In this document: in pieces, positions 38,292 to 63,779 of the stretch | Position numbering within the stretch: the stretch's first letter is position 1 | Layout: the number at the start of each line of letters is the position of its first letter | Origin: Fratercula arctica | Lineage: Eukaryota > Chordata > Aves > Charadriiformes > Alcidae | DNA length: 64,000 bases | Direction: 5' to 3' | NCBI GenBank assembly: GCA_947846985.1 | Contig: CANTUZ010000024.1 | Location: 2,997,791 to 3,061,790, forward strand | The notes under the pieces: model-generated | The model's input: the letters and a program-made list of their open reading frames with translations, nothing else | What the model was told of the DNA's origin: nothing | Database searches by the model: none | Program-made: the position numbers and the translations under genes

Positions 38292-38565
38292 CTACAGGCA
38301 GAATAAAAAGAAATTACCACACAGGGAATTTTTTTTTAAATCTGGATTAACAACAGCTCTAAGTCAGGAGTGAAAGAAAACCTGTTATTTATCAACAGAA
38401 AAAACAGTCATGAACAAAAGGAGGTATAAACCTCTTTATGCGGGTTTGCCCAACATGTACACCTGGAAGGAAGCTTTCTGGATGCCTCTGTCCGTGCATG
38501 CTGCCTGCAAGTTTCTTCCGCTTGAAATACACCTACTTCCCTAACAATTATGACCTGGTACTTAC

Positions 38566-39044
38566 CAGGATTTGCACTTCATCCAATAGTTCAGTACGGT
38601 TTCATATAATCATAGAATTGTCTCGTTTGGAAGAGACCTTTCAGATCATCGAGTCCAACCGTCACCCCAACCCTGCCCAAACCCCCACTGACCCACGTCC
38701 CTCAGCACCGCGTCTGCCCGGCTTTTAAACACCTCCAGGGATGGCGACTCCACCACTGCCCTGGGCAGCCTCTTCCAATGCTTGACAACGCTTTCAGCTC
38801 AACTTGAGTCCGTTTCCTCTTGTCCTATCGCCTGTTACTTGGGAGAAGAGACTGACCCCCTTGTTACATCCTCCTTTCAGGGAGCTGTAGACAGCGATAA
38901 GGTCATCCCTCAGCCTCCTTTTCTTTCAAACTGTCCAGCAGATGCATTCAGACACTGCACTATTACCTTAATACTGATTCCGCCTGCTGCTCTCATACAT
39001 ACCACCATAGTGACATTATTCTTTGATGGGAGCTGAATAGAAAC
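38566..39044 (-). pseudogene. NUP210L: NUP210L relic exon split by a CR1 insertion
   Basis: The first part, 39044-38925, follows the acceptor cttaacag. It reads VSIQLPSKNNVTMVV, then [16 protein letters not shown], matching the human segment ending SSGQFE. CR1 sequence then intervenes (about 38920-38607). The exon resumes at 38601-38566 as NRTELLDEVQIL with an intact GTAAGT donor. The CR1-exon junction contains a TGA directly before NRT. Confidence 0.9.
38607..38920 (-). mobile_element. CR1 LINE inserted in NUP210L coding exon
   Basis: On the minus strand it starts 5'-truncated at ggaggctgagggatgacctt and ends gacaattctatgattatatg. It has the same orientation as NUP210L. At most about one codon of host exon seems to be missing across the insertion. 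Confidence 0.88.
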
Positions 39045-39494
39045 CTGTTAAGAGATACAGCCCAGCTGTCACTACAGGTCAATAGTCCTTACATTAAGTG
39101 GCTAGTTTTAGTAAGGAGACAGTGTCACGTGTAGAAATAGAAAAATCTCCTTTTTCTTGTATTCCCTTCCTAACGATGAGATCTTCTAGTACAGATGTGA
39201 TTTCATCTGTTCAGACTTTGCTGCTTTCCATATGGCATACAGAAGTTTCTAACGGCACGCAATCTCAAGCGTCTCCATCTGGGCCATACATACAGTACGT
39301 AAAGAAAATTACAGCAGTATCATTACAGAGTCATAAGTTTTATGCAAAGTCTTCTGCAAAGGTTTGCATGTTTTGAAGGAGATTTTGAGAGAGAAAAGAT
39401 GGAAAGAGCATGAGATGCCCTCACTTCATATACTCCTGATGCTTTCAGCCACAGCCCTGCATCTCAAACCCATTCTCGGTGGTTTGCTCCATAC

Positions 39495-39626
39495 CTCCAT
39501 GTGTCGAGGAAGAAGGTCTAGAACATCTCTTTTGCTCACTGACCACTGGAATATGAGTTTGGGGTTGGCATTACCAAAGGAAAAGGGAGTCAGCGTGCTG
39601 TTCAGCCCCACTGTGAAGACTGGCAT
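39495..39626 (-). pseudogene. NUP210L: NUP210L relic exon (SKRDVLDLLPRH segment)
   Basis: This 44-codon open exon begins MPVFTVGLNSTLTPF and contains FGNANPKLIFQWSVSKR and DVLDLLPRHME. Acceptor (ctttgcag) and donor (GAG|GTATGG) are intact. It is one of the most conserved parts of the NUP210 family. Confidence 0.9.
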
Positions 39627-39978
39627 CTGCAAAGAAGGAATATTATCAACGCAGCAATTGGAAGTCATCTTAGGTTTCCTGTATTCCAGACTTCTCACCT
39701 CAATCCTGCTTGAAGAGCCAACAAATCATTAGGTCACATTATATGCCACTAGAAATTGAACACGAATGCTTAAAAATTGGGAGTGGAAGGGGAATGATGA
39801 TATGTGCATCGTAAACTTATTACCAGTGGCATATTCTCTGTGGTCCTTTAAAATAGAAAACAAACCCTACTCTCCCTCAATTAAAGGACTAACCTCAGTG
39901 AAAAGATCCTGTCCTCCTCCCACCACGAGTCAATTCCCAAAGCATGTGACAGCACTCCAAATTTCTGTAAAGGAATTT

Positions 39979-40235
39979 CACAGAATCATAGAATTGTCAA
40001 GGTTGGAAGGGACCTTTCAGATCATCGAGTCCAACCATCAACCTGATACTGCCCAACTCCCCACTGACCCACGTCCCTCAGCACCGCGTCTGCCTGGCTT
40101 TTAAACACCTCCAGGGATGGCGACTCCACCACTGCCCTGGGCAGCCTCTTCCAGTGCTTGACAACCCTTTCTGTGAAGAAATTTTTCCTAATACCCATCC
40201 TAAACCTCCCCTGGCACAACTTGAGGCCATTTCAG
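39979..40235 (-). mobile_element. CR1 LINE 3' end
   Basis: cagaatcatagaattgtcaa is followed by atggcgactccaccactgcc and a ttcctaatacccatcctaaa end. It shares its subfamily with 25146, 38607 and 45976. Confidence 0.85.
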
Positions 40236-40239
40236 AAAG

Positions 40240-41300
40240 TACCATGCATTTGAGACCTAAACACAGCTGAGGTCAGTACTGCTACTCCAGACATTTGTGT
40301 TTTGGCAATTCTCAGCTTGTCCTCACTCACCCCGTAGCATTTCTCTGCTGCCCTCCCCTGCACACTCGCACACCATCATTTCCCAGACCCCAACTGCAGT
40401 TTAGCGCAGAGCTCTAGTCCCTTACAACACTTGAATTCCTCCCATTAGGTACATGGGACTAAAGCAGCCGGCCTCAACAGCTGGACAAGGCTGTTGCTCC
40501 TGTTCCATAAACCAGTAGTAGTACCCACTCTAGCACACTAGAATTAGAGAACTGAAGAAATTCTTTTTACTGATTGCATCACTCAAGTAAACATGTACCT
40601 CAGGGTTTAAACCCACAGTTTCATCACAGAAGCCTATTAGGGTAAGAATCCTCCTTAACTTCTGGCCAACAGAAGTTTTCAGTATCACCTACAATACCTG
40701 CCTCAGTGGCTGTTCTAAGTTTTGTGGCAGGTACGTGAATGCTTATTGCTTTCAACTGAATTACTTCTAATTCCACTTGGTCTTGCAAAAATAAAACAAC
40801 AACTAAGCTTTGAGACATCTAAGCAAACTAAACAGCCTGAAGTGGTCTATAGCTCTGCTTCTGAAACAAACCGTCCACACCGTGGTTAAGGGCTCGGCTG
40901 TTTTTTGCCAAGCGGGGAAGAGTTACCTACCACATCTCCAGGCGCCACCAAGGAGGAGGTTATATTGCCACACTGGCTTACCATTTCCAAGCTGTCACCT
41001 CTACAATGCTGGCAACTGCTGACAAAACTTAGAGATTTCTTTTACAGCTCTTTGATTCCCGTTGACTTCTCTCATGGACTGCACACTGCCCTTAAAAATA
41101 TCCCCCTGGGGGCGCCAGAAAGCAAGAAAAAATCAAAACACGTGGAGAAATAGCAGCTTCTCACCTAAGTTGTAACGGCCCCATCTCTTGTTTACAACGG
41201 GTAACAAACTGAAACAGCGGTTCTACAATTACCTCTTCCCCTCAGCTGTCACAGTACGAGATAAAATATGCTATTAACGGGAGTTCTTTCCAAGGCCCGC
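40240..41300. other. NUP210L remnant intron sequence
   Basis: Apart from the exon at 40702-40781 I see no recognisable coding sequence or repeat here. Confidence 0.4.
40702..40781 (-). pseudogene. NUP210L: NUP210L relic exon (QVELEVIQL segment)
   Basis: The acceptor tttttgcaag precedes DQVELEVIQLKAIS and TKLRTATE, matching the segment before MPVYV in human. The expected boundary after GAG is followed by GC rather than GT. Confidence 0.85.
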
Positions 41301-41309
41301 TTTTCAAGG

Positions 41310-42330
41310 TCAAGGGACCTTAAAGATCATCCCATCCCACCCCACCCCCTGCCCTGGGCAGGGACACCTCCCACCAGCCCAGGTTGCTCCAAGCCCCGTC
41401 CAACCTGGCCTTGAACCCCTCCAGGGATGGGGCAGCCACAGCTTCTCTGGGCAACCTGGGCCAGGGGCTCACCCCCCTCACAGCCAAGAATTTCTGCCTC
41501 ACATCTCATCTAAGTCTCCCCTCTTTTGGTTTAAACCCATTCCCAACGTCCCACGGTTCCCCTCCCTGCTCCAGAGTCCCTCCCCAGCTTTCCTGGAGCC
41601 CCTTTAGGGACTGGCAGGGGCTGGAAGGTCTCCCCGGAGCCTTCTCTTCTCCAGGCTGAACCCCCCCAGCTCTCTCAGCCTGTCCCCACAGCAGAGGGGC
41701 TCCAGCCCTCCCAGCAGCTCCGGGGCCTCCTCCAGCCCGGCTCCAACAGCTCCGTGTCTCTCCTGTGCTGAGGCCCCAGAGCTGGAGGCAGCGCTGCAGG
41801 GGGGTCTCCCCCAAGTGGAGCAGAGGGGCAGAATCCCCCCCCACGCCCCCCTGCCCACGCTGCTGGGGATGCAGCCCGGGCTGCGGGGGGGTTCTGGGCT
41901 GCCAGCGCAAGTTGCTGGGGCGTGTTGAGATTCTCACCCCTCAGCACCCCCAAGTCTTTCTCCCCAGGGCTGCTCTCCAGCCATTTTCTGCCCAGCCTGG
42001 GTTTGTGCTTGGGGTTGCCCCACCCCAGGTCAGGACCCTGCACTTGGCCTTGTTGAACCCCATGAGGTTCACACGGACTCACCTCTCCAGCCTGTCCCAG
42101 GCCCTCTGGGTGGCATGGCATGGCATGGCATGGCATGGCATCCCATCCCATCCCATCCCATCCCATCCCATCCCATCCCATCCCAGTGTGTTGCCTGCTC
42201 CACACAGCTTGGTGTCATTGCCAAAATTGCTGAGGGTGCCCTTGATCCCACTGTCCATGTTGCCAACAAAGATGTTAAACAGTGCTGGTCCCAGTACCGA
42301 CCCCTGAGGAATGCCACTCGTCACTGGTCA
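41310..42330 (-). mobile_element. CR1 LINE, about 1 kb, with dead reverse-transcriptase end
   Basis: On the minus strand it encodes the RT-end motif [15 protein letters not shown]. It then reads FGNDTKL where active CR1 has FADDTKL, so a catalytic-site residue is changed. It continues to the usual 3' region and is broken by a pentanucleotide microsatellite at 42112-42183. Confidence 0.85.
42112..42183. repeat. Compound (GGCAT)n(CCCAT)n microsatellite inside CR1
   Basis: About five to six GGCAT units change abruptly to about nine CCCAT units. Both sides are CR1 sequence. Confidence 0.85.
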
Positions 42331-42334
42331 CCAC

Positions 42335-44270
42335 ATGGACATCAATCCATTGACTGCATATCTAACCTAAATATCTAATATCTAATCTAAATTTACAGAA
42401 AGAAGGTATTTACTCAAAAGCCCAAAAGCATTGCTCAAATCAACTACACTGATCATCGGTAGGCAACTATGTTGATCTGACATAAGAAAAGCTTCACTGG
42501 GCTCAGTTCATACAATTCACCACAAGATTTATCTCCTGCAACAAAGCGAGCAGTGCTAGCCTAGCTATGGAGCAACAGTATAAAAATAAGCAAATACCCA
42601 ACCAAACCCAGCAGCAGCGCTCCTGTAACTTTTTCAGCTGAGGATTTCAAAGTACTTTTCAGACTTTGATTACATCTCACAATGCACTGTCAGAAGTAAA
42701 ACGAAAAACACGCAGACTTCTTTTACAACTCAAATAAAACCACATAAACTCCATTTTTCCAGCCAAGACCCAGGGACATCATTTACCAGGTAACTACTGA
42801 ACAAAGCTTGTGAAAGAACAGGGGAAAAGCGCATCTCCATTGCCTCTTCTTACACAACACTGTCAATAGTTCAAAAACCCAGAGAACTTCAATGATGCAC
42901 AGCCAAGTGACCAGCAAATGACCCAGGAACAGAAGCATGTGACCAAAGAACAAGACAACAAAAAGACACAAGAGAGGAAGACAGAGGAAAACCACTTGAG
43001 AATAGGAGCCTGGATGGCATCTCTGGAGAAAGGAAAAAGAGTACATGACTTTATCAACACCAAATGGGGTTTGCTGGAGGGAGCTCAACAGAGAGCAGTG
43101 TGGGAGCAGAACTGCTACAAGGCTAAAGAAGGAAAATGAGAGTGTTTTGACCCGTTCAGTGGTCAGGATTCTCATTAAGCCTCTATTGACTAGACATTTT
43201 TAACTAACTTTTCTTCTGGAAGAGGTGCTCACACCAAGAGGGCCTTCATGACTTTCCTATCCATAGTCTACTTCACCTGAAGTTTGTATCGATACAAGAC
43301 TTCCATGGGATGGTGTGGAAATGCAAGGAAAGAAGGTGACAGCTTGATGGGAAGGTAAATCTTCCCCTCCTGCTCATGGCTGACTGGAATGGGCAGTAAA
43401 CCTCAGAGCCATCCCACAAACAAGGGGAAATGGAAGCAATCTTTCAAGCAAAGCAGCTTACCATCAAAAGGCGAAAGCTCACACTTCTAAACGGTTAGCA
43501 AGTGACAGGTAACAGAACGAGACACATGATACAAGTCTGAACCGGTCTGAAATCCTGCGAAGAGGATTTCTCACTGATTGCTTAGGACATAAGCAATTAG
43601 TTGGTTCTTTTTTGAGGTAATCAAAATGTCGCTGTAACACGCTGGATTGCCTCCAAAATATTTTGCTCTGTATAAAATTAGAGATGGGAGTCTTTGCCTA
43701 CATTTATATTAGTTCTTGAATAGATTTAATTTACATTCCCAGGTGCTGAGGCCAGTTGGCATGGAATAACTTGCTTATGCTTTGAAACTCACCAGCTTCA
43801 AAAACTACATCTAATTCACCTATGGAGAACGGTCCCCGAAACACCCTCACTCTCAAACTTGGTCTGGAAATTGTTTGCAAGAACACTACTTGGTAACAAG
43901 CAAGTGTGCCATGGACCTGCCCATGGTGTAGGTAAGAAGAAGCCATGCTGCGCACGGCTCACGTAAAAGCTGCTGCTGCTCCGATGCCAGAGCTGAAAGT
44001 TCAAGAGTCGCTGCTGTAATTCCATTTTCTATCAAAGCACCTGGTTTCTCTCATTTCTGAGGGAGTCCGATTTGCCTCTTGGAGTGCTCCCAACTGCAGA
44101 AGACATTGTCTACGAAAACCTTGTAGAGAGTAACTTGCTCTTGCAGGAGAAATATGGCATAACTTGAACCACAGAGCAGTTCCTTTCACACACGTGTGAA
44201 CAAGAATATTATTATATGACCTGAGAGACTAGAAAAAAAAAATTCTGAAGAAGGGTACCTTTGCCTCTTA
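42335..44270. other. NUP210L remnant region without clear exons
   Basis: One possible relic lies at 43840-43930, minus: GQVHGT in one frame, then SVLANNFQTKF in the next, resembling a human GQVRGN...STVLARDVQNPF segment. Otherwise no gene or repeat was recognised. Confidence 0.3.
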
Positions 44271-44271
44271 C

Positions 44272-44412
44272 CTGTAGAATAAAAGAAACCAGTTCAGCTT
44301 TTATCCCTGCAATGCCATCTTTCAGGACCTAAACTATATGGAAAGACCCTTTCTGAGAAGACAGAAGCTCTTCAAAATACTCCTTAGAAAAATGGTGAGT
44401 TATTCTCAGGTG
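44272..44412 (-). pseudogene. NUP210L: NUP210L relic exon with in-frame TAG
   Basis: The 47 codons between an acceptor (tttgcag) and a donor (CAG|GTAAGA) read HLRITHHFSKEYFEELL and onward. Codon 28 is TAG (plus-strand CTA at 44329-44331) where relatives have a sense codon in the HIVKALKDG segment. Length and splice sites are intact. Confidence 0.85.
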
Positions 44413-44614
44413 CTGCAAATTGACAAAGACCAGTGAAAATTGTGTCCCCTTCCACGGAAAACCCGATGCACCTTCCACAAACACTCACAGAATTGTGCGT
44501 TCTGTAGAGGTTTGTAACACAGTAAGAAAATTCGTATGGATGAGATGTGTGTGAGACTGAGGAAGAGATTGGGATAACAACACAGCAATGGTTAATCTCC
44601 TCCTCTCTCTCTCA

Positions 44615-44854
<240 letters not shown>

Positions 44855-45562
44855 CTAATGGTGATAATGCCTTTTTCATTAAGAAGCACAACTCTATTTA
44901 TCAAAAGTTATTCCTCTGCAGATTCATAACAGGAGCACTCCTAAATTGGCTTGGAAACCTGAAGTTTGCACCACATTTTGTCCCAGAGCAATGAGTGCCA
45001 GTGATGCTAATTTCTGTAACGGAGACATCTTTCTGCTGCCAATAAACAGATTTCTCTGCAGGACGGAGAAGGAGAGCCACGAGGCAGCCAGCACTTAAGG
45101 TCACCATGAAACTTTTCTGGATAGGAATTAGTGACTGAAACAGAAAGGCTCTCATTATTCATCCTCCGAAGTATCCAGTATCACGTAAAAACTAATTCTT
45201 GAATCCAAACACTCTCCAGCAAAAATAGTTCAGCAAGCAGCCCCAAAACAGCACAAAGGCAATCATGACACATGCTTTCCAAGCTCCGAGGCCCATTTCT
45301 CTGTTGTTAATCTTTAGTTCAGTTAATTACTTTGATTTAGAGAGCAGCCTATCAAATGGAGAAAAGTCAACTTCAATTTTCAAAACAATGCTCTTGAAAA
45401 GATGCAGTCTACTTTTCCCTTAAGATTTAGATGCCCATGGCCAATATAATGGATGCGATCCTCCCATAAAGAAGAATGTTTCTTGTCATGATCTGAATAA
45501 AATCAAGTGCTTTTAAAATACTTAGGGAGAGGGAGTAAAAATTTCCATCCTTAAATTTCTTG

Positions 45563-45681
45563 CAGAACTTTCAACCCAGCTGACTATGCTGAGCCGTCCG
45601 GCACGGATGAGAACTACAGGAATAGCAACAACAACACGTGGAACAACACTGGCAGCTTTGAGCCGGATGATGGCACAAGTA
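45563..45681 (+). pseudogene. UBAP2L: Isolated UBAP2L exon, intact splice sites
   Basis: The acceptor ttaaatttcttgcag precedes an open exon reading TFNPADYAEPSGTDENYR, then NTWNNTGSFEPDDGT, followed by the donor A|GTAAGT. This is a characteristic UBAP2L segment, C-terminal to its RGG region. UBAP2L is a ubiquitin-associated, stress-granule and RNA-binding factor. Reading frame, phases (enters with one base, leaves after one base) and both splice sites are preserved. No upstream or downstream UBAP2L exon was recognised within the window. The exon is antisense to the NUP210L relic. It is most simply a displaced duplicate, though a misassembled fragment of the true gene cannot be excluded. Confidence 0.8.
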
Positions 45682-45975
45682 AGTGGTCTTCACGCGTGTG
45701 TTGGCTGGTTTGTGTTTAGAGGGTAAGTGGATTTTGTGTCCATCCAGTTGCACTGAGGAGGTTCTGGGCAGGTCTTTGCCTCAGGGATGGAGGAACAGGT
45801 TGTTGGTTCAGAGCTGGATTTCAGTGACGGTGTTTCTCTGCACCCGTTGGTGCCTTTGCATCTGTTAGGGGGACCATGTTGGAAACTGGGAGCTGGACGA
45901 TTGTTCTGGTGTGAGCTTGCGCGTGCTGTTGCCCGACGGAGGCACAGGAACACTTGCCACCGTTTGTTTTCCAAC

Positions 45976-46800
45976 AGAATCATAGAATGGTCAAGGTTAA
46001 AGGTCCCTTCCAAGATCGTCGAGTCCAACCGTCACCCCAACCCTGCCCAAACCCCCACTGACCCACGTCCCTCAGCACCGCGTCTGCCCGGCTTTTAAAC
46101 ACCTCCAGGGATGGCGACTCCACCACTGCCCTGGGCAGCCTTTTCCAGTGCTTGATAACATTTTCAGAGGAGAAGTTTTTCCTAATATCCATCCTGAACC
46201 TCCCCTGGAGCAACTTGAGGCCGTTTCCTCTTGTCCCATGGCCTGTTCCTTGGGAGAAGAGCCCGACCCCCCCCGACTGCCCCCTCCTTTCAGGGAGCTG
46301 CAGAGAGCGAGGAGGTCTCCCCTCAGCCTCCTTCTCTCCAGGCTGAACCCCCCCAGCTCCCTCAGCTGCTCCTCACAAGACTCGTGCTCCAGACCCCTCA
46401 CCAGCTCCGTTGCCCTTCTCTGGACACGCTCCAGCCCCTCAATGTCCTTCCTGGAGTGAGGGGCCCAAAACTGGACACAGCACCTGAGGCGGGGCCTCAC
46501 CAGTGCCCAGCACAGGGGGATGGTCACTGCCCCAGTCCTGCTGGCCACGCTGTCCCTGATACAGGCCAGGGTGCTGTTGGCCTTCTTGGCCACCTGGGCA
46601 CACTGCTGGCTCATGTTCAGATGGCTGTCGACCAACACCCCCAGGTCCTTTTCCGCCGGGCAGCTCTCCAGCCACTCTGCCCCCAGCCTGTCGCGTTCAT
46701 GGGGTTGGTGTGACTCAAGTGCAAGACCTGGCACCACACATCATTGGCCTCAGCTCATCAGCCTGCCCAAGCCCCTCTGCAGAGCCTTCCTGCCCTCAAG
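45976..46800 (-). mobile_element. CR1 LINE, about 0.8 kb
   Basis: It runs from cagaatcatagaatggtcaa through coding remnants for the CR1 ORF2 C-terminus ([44 protein letters not shown]). Its left boundary in CR1 terms abuts the CpG island at 46850. Confidence 0.9.
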
Positions 46801-46849
46801 CAGAGTAGGATTTAGCTTAAAGGCGGAAACGGGGCCACGAGAGCGGGCG

Positions 46850-47250
46850 GAGGAAGAGCAGAGCAGGCGGCCGAGCCCGCCCCAGCCCCTCACACCTCAG
46901 CCACAATGGCGCCGCCGGCACAGCCGCCTTCCCGCGCGCCGCCGCCCTGCGCATGCGCGACTCGACACCGCCCCCTCAGCGGCGCCCCGCGCATGCGCGC
47001 TACCGCCTGCCGAGCGGCGACCGGGCCGCAGCCCCGCGGGAAGCGGCAGTTCCCCCCGGAACGACTGAGGTAAAAAATGGAGGTCTCGCTCTCCCACAGG
47101 CCCGCTTTTGCTCTCTGGGCCCGGGAAGAAGGAGGCGAGCCTGGCCTTACCTCAATCCCGGTCTCCCCCGCCGTGAGGGGCGGGCACAGCGCTCCTCCCC
47201 CCCCCCCCCCCGACTCCCCCTCAGGCCCAGAGAGAGCAACTCACACACAG
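46850..47250 (-). promoter_or_regulatory. CpG island at the NUP210L promoter position
   Basis: This CpG-rich, TATA-less stretch lies directly downstream of the TPM3 3' end. It has two NRF1-type palindromes (TGCGCATGCGCG at 46948-46959, and CGCGCATGCGCGC at 46988-47000), and a CACAATGGCGCCG motif near 46900. In human the NUP210L start sits about 200 bp from the TPM3 end, so orthology of the promoter is likely. A GAG|GTAAAA donor at about 47069 could serve a plus-strand transcript instead. No NUP210L signal-peptide exon was recognised. A C run of about 14 lies at 47197-47211. Confidence 0.55.
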
Positions 47251-47290
47251 TAAAGCTCTGTAGCCTGACAGCAGCGTGGAGGGATTGGTT

Positions 47291-47296
47291 TTTATT
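47291..47296 (-). terminator. TPM3: TPM3 distal poly(A) signal (exon 9d isoforms)
   Basis: TTTATT on the plus strand gives AATAAA on the TPM3 strand, about 1.1 kb after the 9d stop codon. Confidence 0.65.
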
Positions 47297-48387
47297 TCAA
47301 AAGACAGTAAGACAATTTTTCAATTTAGTATCAAAACACTTGATAAGGTTTTTTTTCTCCAGATTGGCCCCTAAAACTGCTACAACCAAGCAGCATGCTC
47401 CAGCACAAGCTACACGCCACGAGCTTGACGCATCTCCACACTCACGCCTCACAACAACTACACATCAGCAATGCACGGCAAGATGGCTTGTACCTTATTA
47501 AGACACTGAGAGCACTCCTGGCCAGGAGGGAAGGCCTCAGCTCCCTCCCTCAGGGTAGGCAAAAAAAAAAAAAAAAAAAAAACTTCCCCAAGAAAACAAG
47601 GCTGTTGTACTTAAGCTGTTAAGTGTAACCCAGCAATGAGCAATAAAGCTTGGTGCATCAGCACTTAGTGAAGGCAAATTCAACACCTGTGTAGCAATGC
47701 ATTAGAGGGGCCGTGGCTTCTCTAAGGAAACCAAGAAAGGAAGTGGCCAATGGGGAGGGGGGGGAGGGAAGGGAAACAAGCCCTGTGAAGGTTTAATTGT
47801 TCAGATAACAGGCTTGGCTTTAAAAAAAAAAAAGTTTCTTTTTTCCCAAGTTGCTTCTCCACAACACAGAGAGTTACCTTAAAGCTGAGAAACTGAACTG
47901 CTCTTTTGGCAAACAGCTCCTGGAAAGGAAGTTTTCCCAACAGGCTTCCATCCCTAGCCCGGCTACTCTGATTCAGTGGCCCACAGCCAGGAACCGTCAC
48001 ACCCTCCTTCCTCCCCTGACAAAGCAGGGTGGTCCAGAGCTGATTAACAGAAGGTTAACACCGAATTTTAAAGCCAAGAGCTTTGAAGTGTAGCTCACCA
48101 GCCTCAGAGTTATTTGGAATGTTTACAATGGTTGCTACAAAAAAAGGTAGTTACAAAATGTATACATCTCAAACATGCTCCCCAAACATTATTGCATTGT
48201 TCATTTCCCTTAATAATGCTGTTTGAAGCTCTGCCCAACCTGATGGCCTTTAACCCTGAGGTGAAGAAGATTTGTGTTTGGTCAAGTTGGCAACAGAAAG
48301 TAAACTCTGGTCCCCAAGGGTTAGAGGCCAGCAGCGGCTGGGCTGGCCCCCCAGGCATCGTGTGGCGGAGGCGGTGGCAGGGATCCA

Positions 48388-63559
<15,172 letters not shown>

Positions 63560-63720
63560 CCTTCCTCCTTCTTCCTCCTCCCCACCGCCCGGCCCGGCCC
63601 GACCCACCTCTCCGCTCCGCGCCGGCCCCGCCCTGAAATACCGGAACCCACCGCCCCGGTCCCGCCGCCCGGGAAGTGACGTCACTTCCTTTCCCCCCCC
63701 ACCCGCGTTGCCGTGGAGAC
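63560..63720 (-). promoter_or_regulatory. TPM3: TPM3 exon 1b CpG-rich promoter
   Basis: GC-rich sequence without a TATA box lies directly upstream of the 1b ATG. It contains cgggaagtgacgtcacttcc at about 63670-63689, a palindrome with a full CRE (TGACGTCA) flanked by GGAAG/CTTCC half-sites. Confidence 0.65.
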
Positions 63721-63779
63721 GGGGAGCAGCAGCCTGGTTCCGGCGCCGGGGGGCCGGGGGACAGCGGGGCGGCCCGGGC

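Noticed and set aside
42079..42324. Possible host gene with reverse-transcriptase-like motif
   Set aside because: [11 protein letters not shown] and FGNDTKL are part of the CR1 ORF2 end; a dead retroelement, not a host gene.
42783..43175. 130-codon minus-strand open frame rich in Leu, Phe and Ser
   Set aside because: Does not match NUP210L or another known family and has no splice context; probably chance.
45563..45681. A complete UBAP2L gene in this region
   Set aside because: Only one exon could be found on the plus strand; expected neighbours (RGG region before, SAWRTATEEWG segment after) are absent.
46072..46737. 221-codon minus-strand open frame
   Set aside because: It encodes the degenerate C-terminus of CR1 ORF2.
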